Positions 25,988 through 36,410 of a stretch of DNA of 64,000 bases are shown piece after piece. Below the pieces are notes generated by a model. That model ran no database searches and was not told the origin of the DNA. It saw only the letters and a program-made list of their open reading frames with translations. Origin of the DNA: an uncultured Bacteroides sp. (lineage in GTDB: Bacteria > Bacteroidota > Bacteroidia > Bacteroidales > Bacteroidaceae); NCBI RefSeq assembly GCF_905207245.1, contig NZ_CAJLKP010000019.1, positions 9,733 to 73,732 of the forward strand, read 5' to 3'. The position numbers and the translations under genes were made by a program. Position 1 is the stretch's first letter. Each line of letters opens with the position of its first letter.

Positions 25988-27946
25988 ATGAGACAAAAGT
26001 ACTTAAAAGGTATTATGATTGTGGCTGTCACAATCGTATTCGGCAGCTTGGTGACAGGATGCATGGAAAAAGACGTGTATAATCCGGATGCAGGAAAACA
26101 ACCTTTGCCTGATGCGGATGAATATTTCGGTTTTGAAACACGTGGTGATGTAAAACTTCTGGTGAACTATGATGTTCCGGGTTTTACTGCTCTTGTAGAA
26201 GTATATGACGAGAATCCTATGGAGATAGTAGAAGGTACGTCGGTGAAAAAAGAAGGAGTGGAGGCTATATTCAAAACTTATACGGATAACAACGGAAAGT
26301 ATGAGGGGAAAATGAATATACCGACCTCGGTGGAGAAAATTTATTTATGTACAGAAACCTGGGGGTTGCCAAGATGTGTGGAAATGGAAATTAAAGACAA
26401 TGCTGTTAGCCTTGATATGAGTGTGAATCAGTTAAGACCTTCTACGCGATCTTATTCCTTTAGTGAAGCAAAGCCTCCGTATACTATTGATAAGTCTAAG
26501 AATCTTTATTCACTGTGTAAATGGGGAGAGGGAGGAAATCTTACTTATATTTATAATAACAGTACTTTAAATAAAGATTACATTAATAAGGGTTATATTA
26601 AGTCTGTGAATCAGATTGGTGATGAGAATATTTCAGATGTAACAAACCGTCTGAAGAAATTCTTCAGTTCTTATAATGCAAAAGGGGATAACTCAGGATT
26701 GTTTGTAGCACCCGAGGTTACTAATATAAAGATAAAAGAGAAAACAAAATTGGATGTGGTATTCCTTGATCGGGATGCTTCTTTTGATAATACGTTTGGG
26801 TACTATTTTTATAAGAAATCAGATAGAGTAAATGTGAACAGTGTGAAGAAATATATTGTATTTCCAAATGTTTCCTTCTCAGCGTTTGGAGGTCAATTAC
26901 CTATACTAAAGTGTGGAAATACAGTACGTTTACTCTATTATGATGATGCCGGTAATGCCACAGAAGAATTTCCGGAAGGATATATGGTAGGCTGGTTTCT
27001 CTATGCTGATGGATATAATGGCTACAAACATGATTATAATGTTGGAACAGATGAAATTAAAACAACCACTCTCCGTACTTCTAATGAGGCTGTTCAGAAT
27101 TGGAATGGATTCGTTTCTGTGAAAGATGAGAAGAGCGGAAAAACGATTATAGGAGTTGAAGATGGAGCGAACCAAAGCTACTGTGACCTCTTATTCTATG
27201 TAGACGCCACTCCGGAAGGAAGTATTGATGATCCCGATAGACCTATTATTAAACCTGATGACGGTAAAGACGATCCGGAACCGGATCCGGTGGAACCTCT
27301 GAAAGGTACATTGGCCTTTGAAGATATCTGGCCTTCGGGCGGTGATTATGACATGAATGATGTAATAGTAGAATACAGGCGTGAAGTTGCCTTTAATACC
27401 AAGAATATGGTAACGAAGATAACCGATATATTTACTCCGGTACACGATGGCGCTACATTCTCAAATGCGTTCGCTTATCAGATAGATCCCGGACAATTTG
27501 GTAAAGTGACCTCAACGGGTGTAAAAGTAGAAAGTGAAACGTCGTCCATTATAGTGACACCTAATGCTAAGGAAAGTATCGGTAAGACTTATACAATAAC
27601 CAGGGAATTTAATGCTTCATTTACGAAAGATGATTTGAAGGCTTATAATCCATATATCATTGTAAAATATGCTGAGGGACAAAAGGATAGGACAGAGGTG
27701 CATTTGCCTAAGTATAAAGCCACATCCTTAGCGAATCAGTCCCTTATCGGCACTAATCAAGATGCTTATTACATTGATCGTGAAGGGGAATATCCGTTTG
27801 CCATTGATATTCCTGTATTGGGCTTCAAGCCGGTGACAGAATCTCACCGTATTGACAGTGAATATCTTGATTTCTCGAAATGGGCAGAGTCAAAGGGTAC
27901 TAAATATACAGACTGGTATAATAATTATTCCGGTCCCAAAAAATAA
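25988..27946 (+). CDS. LruC domain-containing surface lipoprotein
   Basis: 652 residues. A lipoprotein signal with lipobox VTGC places lipidated Cys near residue 25. The C-terminal LruC domain begins near residue 437 with the typical AFEDIWPSGGDYDMNDVIVE (acidic Asp-rich, calcium-like loop). A Pro/Asp-rich linker (PDDGKDDPEPDPVEP) separates the two halves. Probably exposed on the outer membrane; function unknown. The gene is AT-rich compared with its neighbours. It is followed by a terminator and then the hybrid two-component regulator gene. Confidence 0.85.
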   Translation: MRQKYLKGIMIVAVTIVFGSLVTGCMEKDVYNPDAGKQPLPDADEYFGFETRGDVKLLVNYDVPGFTALVEVYDENPMEIVEGTSVKKEGVEAIFKTYTDNNGKYEGKMNIPTSVEKIYLCTETWGLPRCVEMEIKDNAVSLDMSVNQLRPSTRSYSFSEAKPPYTIDKSKNLYSLCKWGEGGNLTYIYNNSTLNKDYINKGYIKSVNQIGDENISDVTNRLKKFFSSYNAKGDNSGLFVAPEVTNIKIKEKTKLDVVFLDRDASFDNTFGYYFYKKSDRVNVNSVKKYIVFPNVSFSAFGGQLPILKCGNTVRLLYYDDAGNATEEFPEGYMVGWFLYADGYNGYKHDYNVGTDEIKTTTLRTSNEAVQNWNGFVSVKDEKSGKTIIGVEDGANQSYCDLLFYVDATPEGSIDDPDRPIIKPDDGKDDPEPDPVEPLKGTLAFEDIWPSGGDYDMNDVIVEYRREVAFNTKNMVTKITDIFTPVHDGATFSNAFAYQIDPGQFGKVTSTGVKVESETSSIIVTPNAKESIGKTYTITREFNASFTKDDLKAYNPYIIVKYAEGQKDRTEVHLPKYKATSLANQSLIGTNQDAYYIDREGEYPFAIDIPVLGFKPVTESHRIDSEYLDFSKWAESKGTKYTDWYNNYSGPKK

Positions 27947-27960
27947 TCTAATTGATGGGG

Positions 27961-28009
27961 ATGGAGCAAACGGACAGCCTATGACTGAATAGTTTGCTCC
28001 ATTTTTTTG
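27961..28009 (+). terminator. Terminator after the LruC gene
   Basis: 11-bp perfect arms at 27961-27971 and 27992-28002 followed by seven T's. Confidence 0.88.
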
Positions 28010-28088
28010 TTTTAATGGTCTCAGCATATCTCTTTATTGAATTAAATTATTACCTTCGCTTTAATCAATGCCTGAATAGGCCCTATAT

Positions 28089-31000
28089 ATGAAAGGATTT
28101 CTGATTATAAAGAATATTATTCTTAGCAAGCAAACACTTCTTTTGGTTTATATTTTAGTTTGGGGCATGCAGGCGTATAGCTCTGATAATCTGTCTTCTG
28201 CTTTTCCGTATAATTATCGGTATAAAAGTTTTAAGAATATATATTTCCCAATAGAGTCTAATGTTGTAAATGTAATCTTTCAAGATGATACAGGATTGGT
28301 GTGGGTCGGTACCCAAAGCGGTCTATTCTCTTATAATGGATATCAGATTTATAAATTGGCAAGAGAAACCGATATAGAGTATGCCAATATCACTGCGATT
28401 GTACAAGTAAGTAAAGAATATCTTTGTATCGGGACTAACAAGGGGCTGCGATATCTTAATCTGTTTACTGAACAGTTTGAGAATCTGTATCCGGTCACTC
28501 AAGTGGTCAAATCTGTCCGCTCTTTGGCTGTTTGGGATAATAAACTTTGGATTGGAACTAATGATGAAGGATTACTGTACTATGATTTTCAGGATGAATC
28601 CATATTACATTTGCCATTAGATTCCGAAAAAAGTAAATCAATCGTTTATTCGTTTGAATCGGCCGATGGTAAGCTTTATATAGGTTCTTATGATGGATTA
28701 AGTTGCTATGACCCGGTAAAACAAGTAAGAGAGACAGTCATATTGCCTGAAAAGTTCCGGAAGTTAATGGTGAATTCATTGCTGTGGGATGAACAACGGA
28801 ATTGTCTATGGATTGGGACAGAAGGATATCTGCTCAGCTATTGCCTTAATGACTCTCGTGTAGAAACGCCTCTTGCATTACCATCAAATACTTTTAAAAC
28901 ATTGGCATTTGATAACAAGAATAACATTGTGATGGGTACGGATAATGGCCTGTATATTTATAGCCGGGGTTTGGGAAAAGTGAATCATATACTTCATGAT
29001 TTGCGAAACGAGCAGTCTTTGTGTAATAATGTAATTTCTTGTAGCTATATTGACAGAAATAATAATGTTTGGTTAGGGACTGACTATGGTATATCATTGA
29101 TTGTTGATGATTCTGCTTTTCAGTTTATTCATATTTCTGAATTGACGGATGAGAGGAATGGCAATGATTTTACCCATATATATAAGGATAGCAAAGGAGG
29201 GTATTGGTTAGGAGGAACAAACGGACTTTTACTGTTTGACAAGAATGGTAAAGTGAAATGCTTTAATACTGAGAATCCGAAGAACTTGCTTCGGCATAAC
29301 AAAATCAGATGTATATATGAAGATCGTGATCATATTGTATGGATTGCTACGGATGCCGGAGTGGCAAGATATGATAGGGAGAGGGAGAAGTTTGTACATT
29401 ATAACATAGTGGACAGGTCGAATCGGAAGAAAGCAAATTGGGCGTATGATGTTTATGAGGATGAATATGGCAGCCTATGGATTGCGACTTATCTGGGCGG
29501 AATATTTATCGTTAACAAGCGGGAATTGCTTGCACACGATGATCGGGTTTTGTTTCGGGCGGAATGGAACTTGTCTGATTCATTGATTTCAACCAAAGTA
29601 AGTGAAATTGCTTATCAGATAGAGACTGATAAATATGGTTTCATCTGGGTTAATACTCAAAAAGGCTTAGCCCGGATAGACTGCAAAGCCCGTAAAATAC
29701 ATATATTAGACGTTTATCCGAATCGGATGATTTATGATGGAATTCAATCTATCTGGTATTCATCAAACAACGAGATTTATAAACTTAATGTCCTGACTTA
29801 TACCAGTGAGAAAATAGGTGAATTAGCCAAGGGAAGCCAGGTACACTCATTTGTGTTGGAAAATACCAATATTTGGGTTTCGTGTACGGAAGGAGTCATG
29901 GCATGGGATATTGTCTCATCGCAGAGAACCGATATGGCATTTTCAGGAAGATATTACCAAGCCGGATTCTATGACAGGCAACATGATGTCATCTTATGGG
30001 GAGGATATGATGGAATATCTTATGTATCCACTCATGTCATAAAAAGTGAAAAGGGAGCTGCCCCGGTTATTGTAACAGCTGTCCGGAGCAATGATAGGCA
30101 ACTATTGCCTATGGTGGATTATGCAGGGAGTAGTATCCGATATCAGAATAAGATAGAATTGCCACATGCGGAAAAGAATCTGACATTTGAGTTTTCCACA
30201 TTAGCTTATTCTTCAGAATCAGAATTTTATTATCGTTTGGGAAACAGTAAACAATGGAGTAAATTAGAACCGGGACAGAATCATATTTCTTTTGCCAATT
30301 TACATGCCGGCACGTATAAGTTGTTCATGCGGAATGGGAACTCCGATAATCCTCAACTATCCCCGGTTACAGAGTTTGTTTTTACCATTCTTCCGCCATG
30401 GTATGCTTCGGTGATAGCGTATATTATATATACACTTATATTGGCAAGTATCGCTTTTATTATCATAAAATACATCCGAAGGAATATCAAATTGAAATAT
30501 GAGCGTATAGAGAAAGAGAAAACATTAGAATTATCAAATCTGAAATTAGACTTCTTCATCCATATTTCTCATGAACTCAAGACTCCTTTAAGCCTAATCA
30601 TAGCTCCTTTGAGTACTCTGATTACAGAAATTAAGAAGCCGGAACATAAAAAGCGGTTGGAGTCTGTATATGGACATGCGTTAAAATTAAATTCATTAAT
30701 TCATGAAGTGCTTGATTTCAAGCAGGCTGATTATACTAGTGAGAATACTTTGATTCGCTCTAATATCGAATTATGTTCTTTTACAAAGAATATTTTGGAT
30801 ACTTTTTCTGCGACTTTTGTGTCGAAAAATATCAGGACAGTCTTCATATCCGATAAAGAGCAAATATGGATGAATCTGGATATGATAAAAATGGAATCTG
30901 TACTATCGAATATAATCACTAATGCTATTAAATTCATTCCTGCTGAAGGGGGGGAAATTGAAGTTACCATTATTCAGGCAGCAGAAATGGTTACTATACA

Positions 31001-32063
31001 AATTTCGGATACTGGCAGTGGCATAAAGCGTGAAGACCTTCCTTATATCTTTATTCGCTACTTTCAGAGTAAAAATAAAGATAGACGTAAAGATGGAAGT
31101 GGTATTGGTCTGTATATAGTTAAGAAGTTTATAGAACTACATGATGGTCATGTCAGCATTAGCAGTGTTGGTGACAATTGTGGAACTTTAGTTACCATAA
31201 CCTTACCTTTATCCGGTGCAAATTGTATATCTTCCATACAGAATTGTTCTCAGGCGGATCAGCAATTGAGTTTGCTATCAGGAAAACCCATATTATTGAT
31301 TGTTGATGATAACGTTGAAATGGTAACTTATCTAGTGGAAGCTTTTTCTAAAGAATACTGTTGCTTGTATGCTTTAAATGGAAAAGATGGGATAACTATT
31401 GCCTCAGAACACCATCCGGACATAATTCTTGTAGATCAGATAATGCCGGAAATGGATGGAATCGAATTTTGTAAGGTGATACGAAAAAAATTGCAAATAG
31501 CTTTAGTACCTATTGTGATGTTGACAGCGAAAGATGATAAAGATACTGAACTCAAAAGCATGAAAGCAGAAGTAGATGCGTTTATATCTAAACCGTTTGA
31601 TATTGATAAATTGAAGCTACGGTTGGAACAGTTGTTTAAAACCCGGCGCAGGTTAGAGAAACGACTGAATATTGAAACAATTGGGGAACCTATACAGATA
31701 CAGGAGAAAGAAATGGATACAGGGGAAGCATTTATAATCAAGCTTGTTTCCATCATGGAAGAAAACATGGAAAATACAGAATTCAATGTTTCTATGCTTT
31801 GCCAATTAGTGGAGATGGATAATAAACAATTGTACCGGAAGGTAAAGCAGTTGGCAGGAGTCACTCCTGTAGAGCTTATTCGTCGGATACGAATGAAGAA
31901 AGCAGCCGCGTTATTGTTGCAAAATAGGTTTTCTGTTTCAGAAGTTATGTATATGGTGGGATATTCAAATCCGTCTTATTTCTCGAAATGTTTTGTAGCC
32001 GAATATAAAGTTTCCCCAAGCCAATATGCTTCAGAACGGCAGAATACGGGGGATAAAACTTAA
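28089..32063 (+). CDS. Hybrid two-component system regulator (sensor kinase/response regulator/AraC)
   Basis: 1324 residues, the full one-protein layout. The periplasmic part (about 30-660) is built of two-component propeller repeats (GLVWVGTQSGLFSYNG and many similar), then a Y_Y_Y domain to about 765. A membrane segment lies near 773-795. The histidine kinase has His828 in HISHELKTPL and ATP-binding motifs NAIKF and GSGIGLYIVKK. The receiver domain carries Asp1116, and an AraC HTH ends the protein near residue 1310. Such regulators usually sense a glycan breakdown product and switch on a polysaccharide locus. No susC/susD pair lies in this window, so its target is elsewhere or it is the neighbouring LruC gene. 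Confidence 0.95.
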   Translation: MKGFLIIKNIILSKQTLLLVYILVWGMQAYSSDNLSSAFPYNYRYKSFKNIYFPIESNVVNVIFQDDTGLVWVGTQSGLFSYNGYQIYKLARETDIEYANITAIVQVSKEYLCIGTNKGLRYLNLFTEQFENLYPVTQVVKSVRSLAVWDNKLWIGTNDEGLLYYDFQDESILHLPLDSEKSKSIVYSFESADGKLYIGSYDGLSCYDPVKQVRETVILPEKFRKLMVNSLLWDEQRNCLWIGTEGYLLSYCLNDSRVETPLALPSNTFKTLAFDNKNNIVMGTDNGLYIYSRGLGKVNHILHDLRNEQSLCNNVISCSYIDRNNNVWLGTDYGISLIVDDSAFQFIHISELTDERNGNDFTHIYKDSKGGYWLGGTNGLLLFDKNGKVKCFNTENPKNLLRHNKIRCIYEDRDHIVWIATDAGVARYDREREKFVHYNIVDRSNRKKANWAYDVYEDEYGSLWIATYLGGIFIVNKRELLAHDDRVLFRAEWNLSDSLISTKVSEIAYQIETDKYGFIWVNTQKGLARIDCKARKIHILDVYPNRMIYDGIQSIWYSSNNEIYKLNVLTYTSEKIGELAKGSQVHSFVLENTNIWVSCTEGVMAWDIVSSQRTDMAFSGRYYQAGFYDRQHDVILWGGYDGISYVSTHVIKSEKGAAPVIVTAVRSNDRQLLPMVDYAGSSIRYQNKIELPHAEKNLTFEFSTLAYSSESEFYYRLGNSKQWSKLEPGQNHISFANLHAGTYKLFMRNGNSDNPQLSPVTEFVFTILPPWYASVIAYIIYTLILASIAFIIIKYIRRNIKLKYERIEKEKTLELSNLKLDFFIHISHELKTPLSLIIAPLSTLITEIKKPEHKKRLESVYGHALKLNSLIHEVLDFKQADYTSENTLIRSNIELCSFTKNILDTFSATFVSKNIRTVFISDKEQIWMNLDMIKMESVLSNIITNAIKFIPAEGGEIEVTIIQAAEMVTIQISDTGSGIKREDLPYIFIRYFQSKNKDRRKDGSGIGLYIVKKFIELHDGHVSISSVGDNCGTLVTITLPLSGANCISSIQNCSQADQQLSLLSGKPILLIVDDNVEMVTYLVEAFSKEYCCLYALNGKDGITIASEHHPDIILVDQIMPEMDGIEFCKVIRKKLQIALVPIVMLTAKDDKDTELKSMKAEVDAFISKPFDIDKLKLRLEQLFKTRRRLEKRLNIETIGEPIQIQEKEMDTGEAFIIKLVSIMEENMENTEFNVSMLCQLVEMDNKQLYRKVKQLAGVTPVELIRRIRMKKAAALLLQNRFSVSEVMYMVGYSNPSYFSKCFVAEYKVSPSQYASERQNTGDKT

Positions 32064-32145
32064 AGAACCTCAAATCTTTCCCGCTCTCCTGAAAGTAAGT
32101 TAATAATTTGAATGATAGAGTAGTAGTATATCATTAATTCTTCTT

Positions 32146-32153
32146 ATGTTTGT
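32146..32153 (+). promoter_or_regulatory. Promoter -7 box of the activase-tetR operon
   Basis: TATGTTTG, a perfect TAnnTTTG match, 58 bp before the ATG at 32211 and one base before a perfect palindrome. Confidence 0.65.
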
Positions 32154-32154
32154 G

Positions 32155-32174
32155 TTTGACACATGTGTCAAACT
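32155..32174. promoter_or_regulatory. 20-bp perfect palindrome, likely TetR operator
   Basis: GTTTGACACATGTGTCAAAC is its own reverse complement. It starts one base after the -7 box, so it covers the expected transcription start. The operon ends with a tetR-type gene, making an autorepressor site the simplest reading. Confidence 0.7.
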
Positions 32175-32210
32175 TTTAAGTCTGATTAAAAGATATATTA
32201 TAAAAGCGGT

Positions 32211-35200
32211 ATGTTGAAGATAGGTCTTGATGTTGGTTCTACAACAGCAAAGCTGGTTGTACTTGATGAAAATGAGAGCGTTGTATTTTCAAAATATGAA
32301 AGACATAATACGCGTGTCAGGGAAGTGGTCGTTGCTTTTCTGAAAGAACTGCTTTCCCGGATAGGGGATGAAAAAGTGATTGTCAGAATCACCGGTTCCA
32401 TTGGGATGGGAATCTCTGAGAAATGTGCTCTGCTATTTGTGCAGGAAGTGGTTGCCGCAGCGAAAGCAATACAGAAAGGACATCCTCAGGTAGGCACTAT
32501 GGTAGATATTGGCGGTGAAGATGCAAAGGTTGTTTTCTTCAGGAATGGCGAAGCTACGGATTTGCGTATGAATGGTAACTGTGCGGGAGGTACCGGAGCT
32601 TTCATTGACCAAATGGCAATTATATTGGGTGTGAATGTCTCCGAGTTGAATGCCCTTGCCATGAATGCAGACCGGGTATATCCGATAGCTTCACGTTGCG
32701 GTGTTTTCTGCAAAACGGATATTCAGAATCTTATAGTTAAGAATGTCAGCCGGGAAAATATTGCAGCTTCCATCTTTCGTGCGGTGGCGGTGCAGACTGT
32801 GACTACTCTGGCGCGCGGCTATGATATGCAGGTTCCAGTGCTGTTTTGTGGCGGTCCTTTAGCCTTTATTCCGGCACTGCGCAAGGCCTTTATAGATTAT
32901 CTGTCCCTTGACGAAAAAGAAGTGATTTTACCGACTGACGGAACTCTGCTTCCGGCATTAGGCTCTGCCTTGTCCTGTACGGAGAAAGACCATAGTTTCC
33001 GACTTTCGGGCTTGATTGATGCTATTGATAAAAAGTTAGATGCCTCTTCGGGTAAGTTTGTAGGTCTGCAAGCTATCTTTGAGAATGAGGCGGAATACGA
33101 AAATTGGAAGGAAAGAATTGCCGGAAACAGGATTGTCAGGTCCAGGCTGATTGCCGGTGAACAAGATGTTTTCATGGGTATCGATTCCGGCTCTACGACT
33201 ACCAAGATTGTGGTGATTGATGCGGAATCGAGACTACTGTATTCCTATTATAATACGAACGGTGGAAATGCCATTAAGACCGTTGAAGAAGGGTTGAAAG
33301 ACCTGTATGACAAATGTTCGGACTGTGGAGTCGTGCTTAATATAAAAGGAAGCTGCTCTACCGGTTACGGTGAAGATTTGATGAAGTGCGCTTTCCAGCT
33401 TCATTCGGGCATTATCGAAACCATAGCCCACTATATGGCAGCGCAATATCTGGACAAGGACGTGTCTTTCATTCTGGATATTGGCGGTCAGGATATGAAA
33501 GCCATATTCGTAAATAAAGATGAAATAGACCGGATTGAGATAAATGAAGCGTGTTCATCGGGATGCGGCTCGTTTATGGAAACCTTTGCTAAATCATTGG
33601 GATATACGGTGCATGACTTCTCTTTAGCAGCTTGTCGTGCTAAAGCTCCATGTGATTTGGGGACACGATGCACGGTTTTCATGAATTCAAAAGTTAAGCA
33701 AGTGCTGCGTGATGGAGCTACGGTAGACGACATTGCTGCCGGACTGGCCTATTCAGTCGTTAAGAACTGCCTTTATAAAGTGTTGAAACTAAAAGATGTA
33801 TCTGTCTTGGGTAAGAATATCGTGGTGCAGGGTGGCACGATGCGCAATGATGCCATCGTACGTGCAATAGAGCTCCTCACGGATACCCAAGTGTCCAGAT
33901 GTACCACTCCGGAATTGATGGGAGCGTTCGGTTGTGCTCTCTATGCAAAGAAGCATCAGGGCACAACTATCCGTCTGGAAGAAATGATAGGAAAGGCACA
34001 ATACAAATCGCGTTTTCTTCATTGTAAGGGATGTGATAATCAATGTTTGCTGATGCGCTATGACTTTGAAAACGGGAAAAGTTATTATTCGGGCAACAGG
34101 TGCGAAAAAGTCTTCACAAATGGAGAGGGTAGTGAATATAAGGGGAAGAATATCTATCACCGGAAGAATGAACTATTGTTCGATCGTAAGGTGGAGAGCA
34201 CCAATCCCTGGCTGACTGTGGGAATTCCTCGGTGTCTGAATGTGTATGAGGAATACCCTTTCTGGCACACTCTCTTCACAGTCTGCGGCATACAGGTCCG
34301 CCTGTCCGATGTCTCCAACTTTCTGAGTTATGAGAATAATGCACGTATGGTTATGTCGGATAATATTTGCTTTCCTGCCAAACTGGTACATAGCCATATC
34401 TCCAACCTGATACATAAAAAGGTGGACCGGATATTTATGCCTTTCGTTATTTTTGAGAAAAAAGAGAAAGAGCAGAACAGTTATAACTGTCCTATTGTGA
34501 CGGGATATTCGGAGGTTGTCAAAAGTGTGCAGTCCTGTGGCATACCTATCGATTCTCCGGTCATATCTTTTAAAGACCGGAAACTGCTGTATAAACAATG
34601 CAGGGAATTGCTCTGCGGACTGGGTGTTGATGAAACGATGGTTCAGTTTGCTTTTGACAAAGCAGAGAGTAAGCAGAATTCTTTTGAAAATATGCTGGTT
34701 TCCTGTAACGAGGAAATTTTGCAGAGTGCACGCAAAGAGGGTGCCCTCACTGTAATACTTGCCGGTCGTCCCTACCATAGCGACCCGTTGATACAACATA
34801 AAATTTCCGATATGATTGCTGATATGGGAGTGAATGTCATATCCGATGATTGGGTCAGGGACAAAAATATCAACCTTGATGATAGTCATTTCGTTTCCCA
34901 GTGGGCCTATACGAACCGTATTCTGAAAGCGGCAAAATGGTGTGCCGAACAAGAGAAAGATGTGCAGTTTGTGGAGATGACTTCATTCGGTTGTGGGCCG
35001 GATGCTTTTCTGGTAGATGAAGTGCGCGATTTACTGATGCGTCATAATAAATCTCTCACTTTATTGAAACTGGACGATATAAGCAATATCGGTTCGATGA
35101 AATTGAGAGTAAGGTCTTTGGTAGAAAGCCTGAAATTGGCAAATACACAAGAAACTAAAAAGCAGGATACGAAAGAATTTGTGACAGTCCCGGTGTATGA

Positions 35201-36410
35201 TAAGGCATATCGTGACCGTAAGATATTACTTCCGTTCTTTACGCCTTTCATCTCCCCGTTGCTTCCCGCTCTTCTACGGGTTGCCGGATTTGATGCGGAG
35301 AATCTGTCTTTGAGCGACGGTGAATCAAGCGAATGGGGATTGAAATATGCCAATAATGAAGTGTGCTATCCAGCTACGTTGATAGTGGGCGATATCATAA
35401 AAGCATTCAAGACAAAGCGATATGACCCTGCGAAAACCACTGTTGCCATTACCCAGACAGGCGGGCAATGCCGTGCCAGCAACTATATCTCTTTGATAAA
35501 AAAGGCGCTGATAGATGCCGGATATACGGATGTACCGGTGATATCCGTTTCTTTCGGCAGCATGATAGAGAATAACCAGCCGGCTTTCAAGGTGAATTGG
35601 CTGAAGGTGCTTCCTATTGCCCTTTACTCGGTTCTGTATAGCGACTGCATTGCCAAATTCTATTATGCCTCCGTAGTCCGTGAGAAAGAAACGGGCGCTT
35701 CGGCTAAATTGCGTGATAAATATCTGGGACTCGCTTCTGAAGCCATCTTGCGAAGAAGTACAAGACGGTTGACCGTTTTATTGCAAGCTGCTGCCGATGA
35801 CTTTAATGGTGTTTGTATGGATTGTGATACTCCGAAAGTGGGGATTGTCGGAGAAATATTTCTTAAGTTCAACCCTTTTGCACAGAAAAATGCTATTGAT
35901 TGGCTTATAGAAAGAGGTATAGAGGTGGTTCCTCCGATTCTGACTGACTTTTTCATGCAAAGTTTCGTGAACCGGAAAGTGGATGTGAAGTCCTATCTTA
36001 AAGACAAGCAGCCTTCTGATTATGCTTTTGATTGGGGATATAAGCTCGTGAAGAAACAAGTGGATAAGATAAATGCGATTGCAGGTCGCTTCCGTTACTT
36101 CGCTCCCTTCAATGATATTTTCGAAGAAGCTGCTGGAGCTAAGAATATTATTTCACTCAGTGCACAGTTCGGAGAGGGCTGGTTGCTTCCTGCGGAAGTC
36201 GTTTCATATGCCCGTCAGGGAGTGAATAATGTTATCAGTTTACAACCTTTCGGCTGCATTGCAAACCATATTGTAGCGAAAGGAATAGAAAAACGCATCA
36301 AAATTCTTTTTCCGGATATAAATCTATTATCTTTAGATTTTGATAGTGGGGTTAGCGACGTAAACATAGTGAACCGGATGTTACTTTTTATTGACAACTT
36401 GAAAGAATGA
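32211..36410 (+). CDS. Giant 2-hydroxyacyl-CoA dehydratase activase fusion protein
   Basis: 1399 residues. Two BadF/BcrA-type ASKHA ATPase domains lie in tandem: 1-265 (GLDVGSTTAKLVV) and about 321-585 (GIDSGSTTTKIVV). The first keeps iron-sulfur-ligand cysteines in CAGGTGAF and SRCGVF, the second in CSSGCGSF and TRCTVF. From about 665 a DUF2229-type segment starts (GIPRCLNVYEEYPFW), and the C-terminal third is cysteine-containing and HgdB-like. Family activases pass an ATP-driven electron from a [4Fe-4S] cluster to a dehydratase. The substrate is unknown. Cytosolic, no signal peptide. It overlaps the tetR gene by 4 bp. Confidence 0.9.
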   Translation: MLKIGLDVGSTTAKLVVLDENESVVFSKYERHNTRVREVVVAFLKELLSRIGDEKVIVRITGSIGMGISEKCALLFVQEVVAAAKAIQKGHPQVGTMVDIGGEDAKVVFFRNGEATDLRMNGNCAGGTGAFIDQMAIILGVNVSELNALAMNADRVYPIASRCGVFCKTDIQNLIVKNVSRENIAASIFRAVAVQTVTTLARGYDMQVPVLFCGGPLAFIPALRKAFIDYLSLDEKEVILPTDGTLLPALGSALSCTEKDHSFRLSGLIDAIDKKLDASSGKFVGLQAIFENEAEYENWKERIAGNRIVRSRLIAGEQDVFMGIDSGSTTTKIVVIDAESRLLYSYYNTNGGNAIKTVEEGLKDLYDKCSDCGVVLNIKGSCSTGYGEDLMKCAFQLHSGIIETIAHYMAAQYLDKDVSFILDIGGQDMKAIFVNKDEIDRIEINEACSSGCGSFMETFAKSLGYTVHDFSLAACRAKAPCDLGTRCTVFMNSKVKQVLRDGATVDDIAAGLAYSVVKNCLYKVLKLKDVSVLGKNIVVQGGTMRNDAIVRAIELLTDTQVSRCTTPELMGAFGCALYAKKHQGTTIRLEEMIGKAQYKSRFLHCKGCDNQCLLMRYDFENGKSYYSGNRCEKVFTNGEGSEYKGKNIYHRKNELLFDRKVESTNPWLTVGIPRCLNVYEEYPFWHTLFTVCGIQVRLSDVSNFLSYENNARMVMSDNICFPAKLVHSHISNLIHKKVDRIFMPFVIFEKKEKEQNSYNCPIVTGYSEVVKSVQSCGIPIDSPVISFKDRKLLYKQCRELLCGLGVDETMVQFAFDKAESKQNSFENMLVSCNEEILQSARKEGALTVILAGRPYHSDPLIQHKISDMIADMGVNVISDDWVRDKNINLDDSHFVSQWAYTNRILKAAKWCAEQEKDVQFVEMTSFGCGPDAFLVDEVRDLLMRHNKSLTLLKLDDISNIGSMKLRVRSLVESLKLANTQETKKQDTKEFVTVPVYDKAYRDRKILLPFFTPFISPLLPALLRVAGFDAENLSLSDGESSEWGLKYANNEVCYPATLIVGDIIKAFKTKRYDPAKTTVAITQTGGQCRASNYISLIKKALIDAGYTDVPVISVSFGSMIENNQPAFKVNWLKVLPIALYSVLYSDCIAKFYYASVVREKETGASAKLRDKYLGLASEAILRRSTRRLTVLLQAAADDFNGVCMDCDTPKVGIVGEIFLKFNPFAQKNAIDWLIERGIEVVPPILTDFFMQSFVNRKVDVKSYLKDKQPSDYAFDWGYKLVKKQVDKINAIAGRFRYFAPFNDIFEEAAGAKNIISLSAQFGEGWLLPAEVVSYARQGVNNVISLQPFGCIANHIVAKGIEKRIKILFPDINLLSLDFDSGVSDVNIVNRMLLFIDNLKE

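Noticed and set aside
28089..32063. Polysaccharide utilisation locus around the hybrid regulator
   Set aside because: No susC/susD pair or glycoside hydrolase gene within the window.
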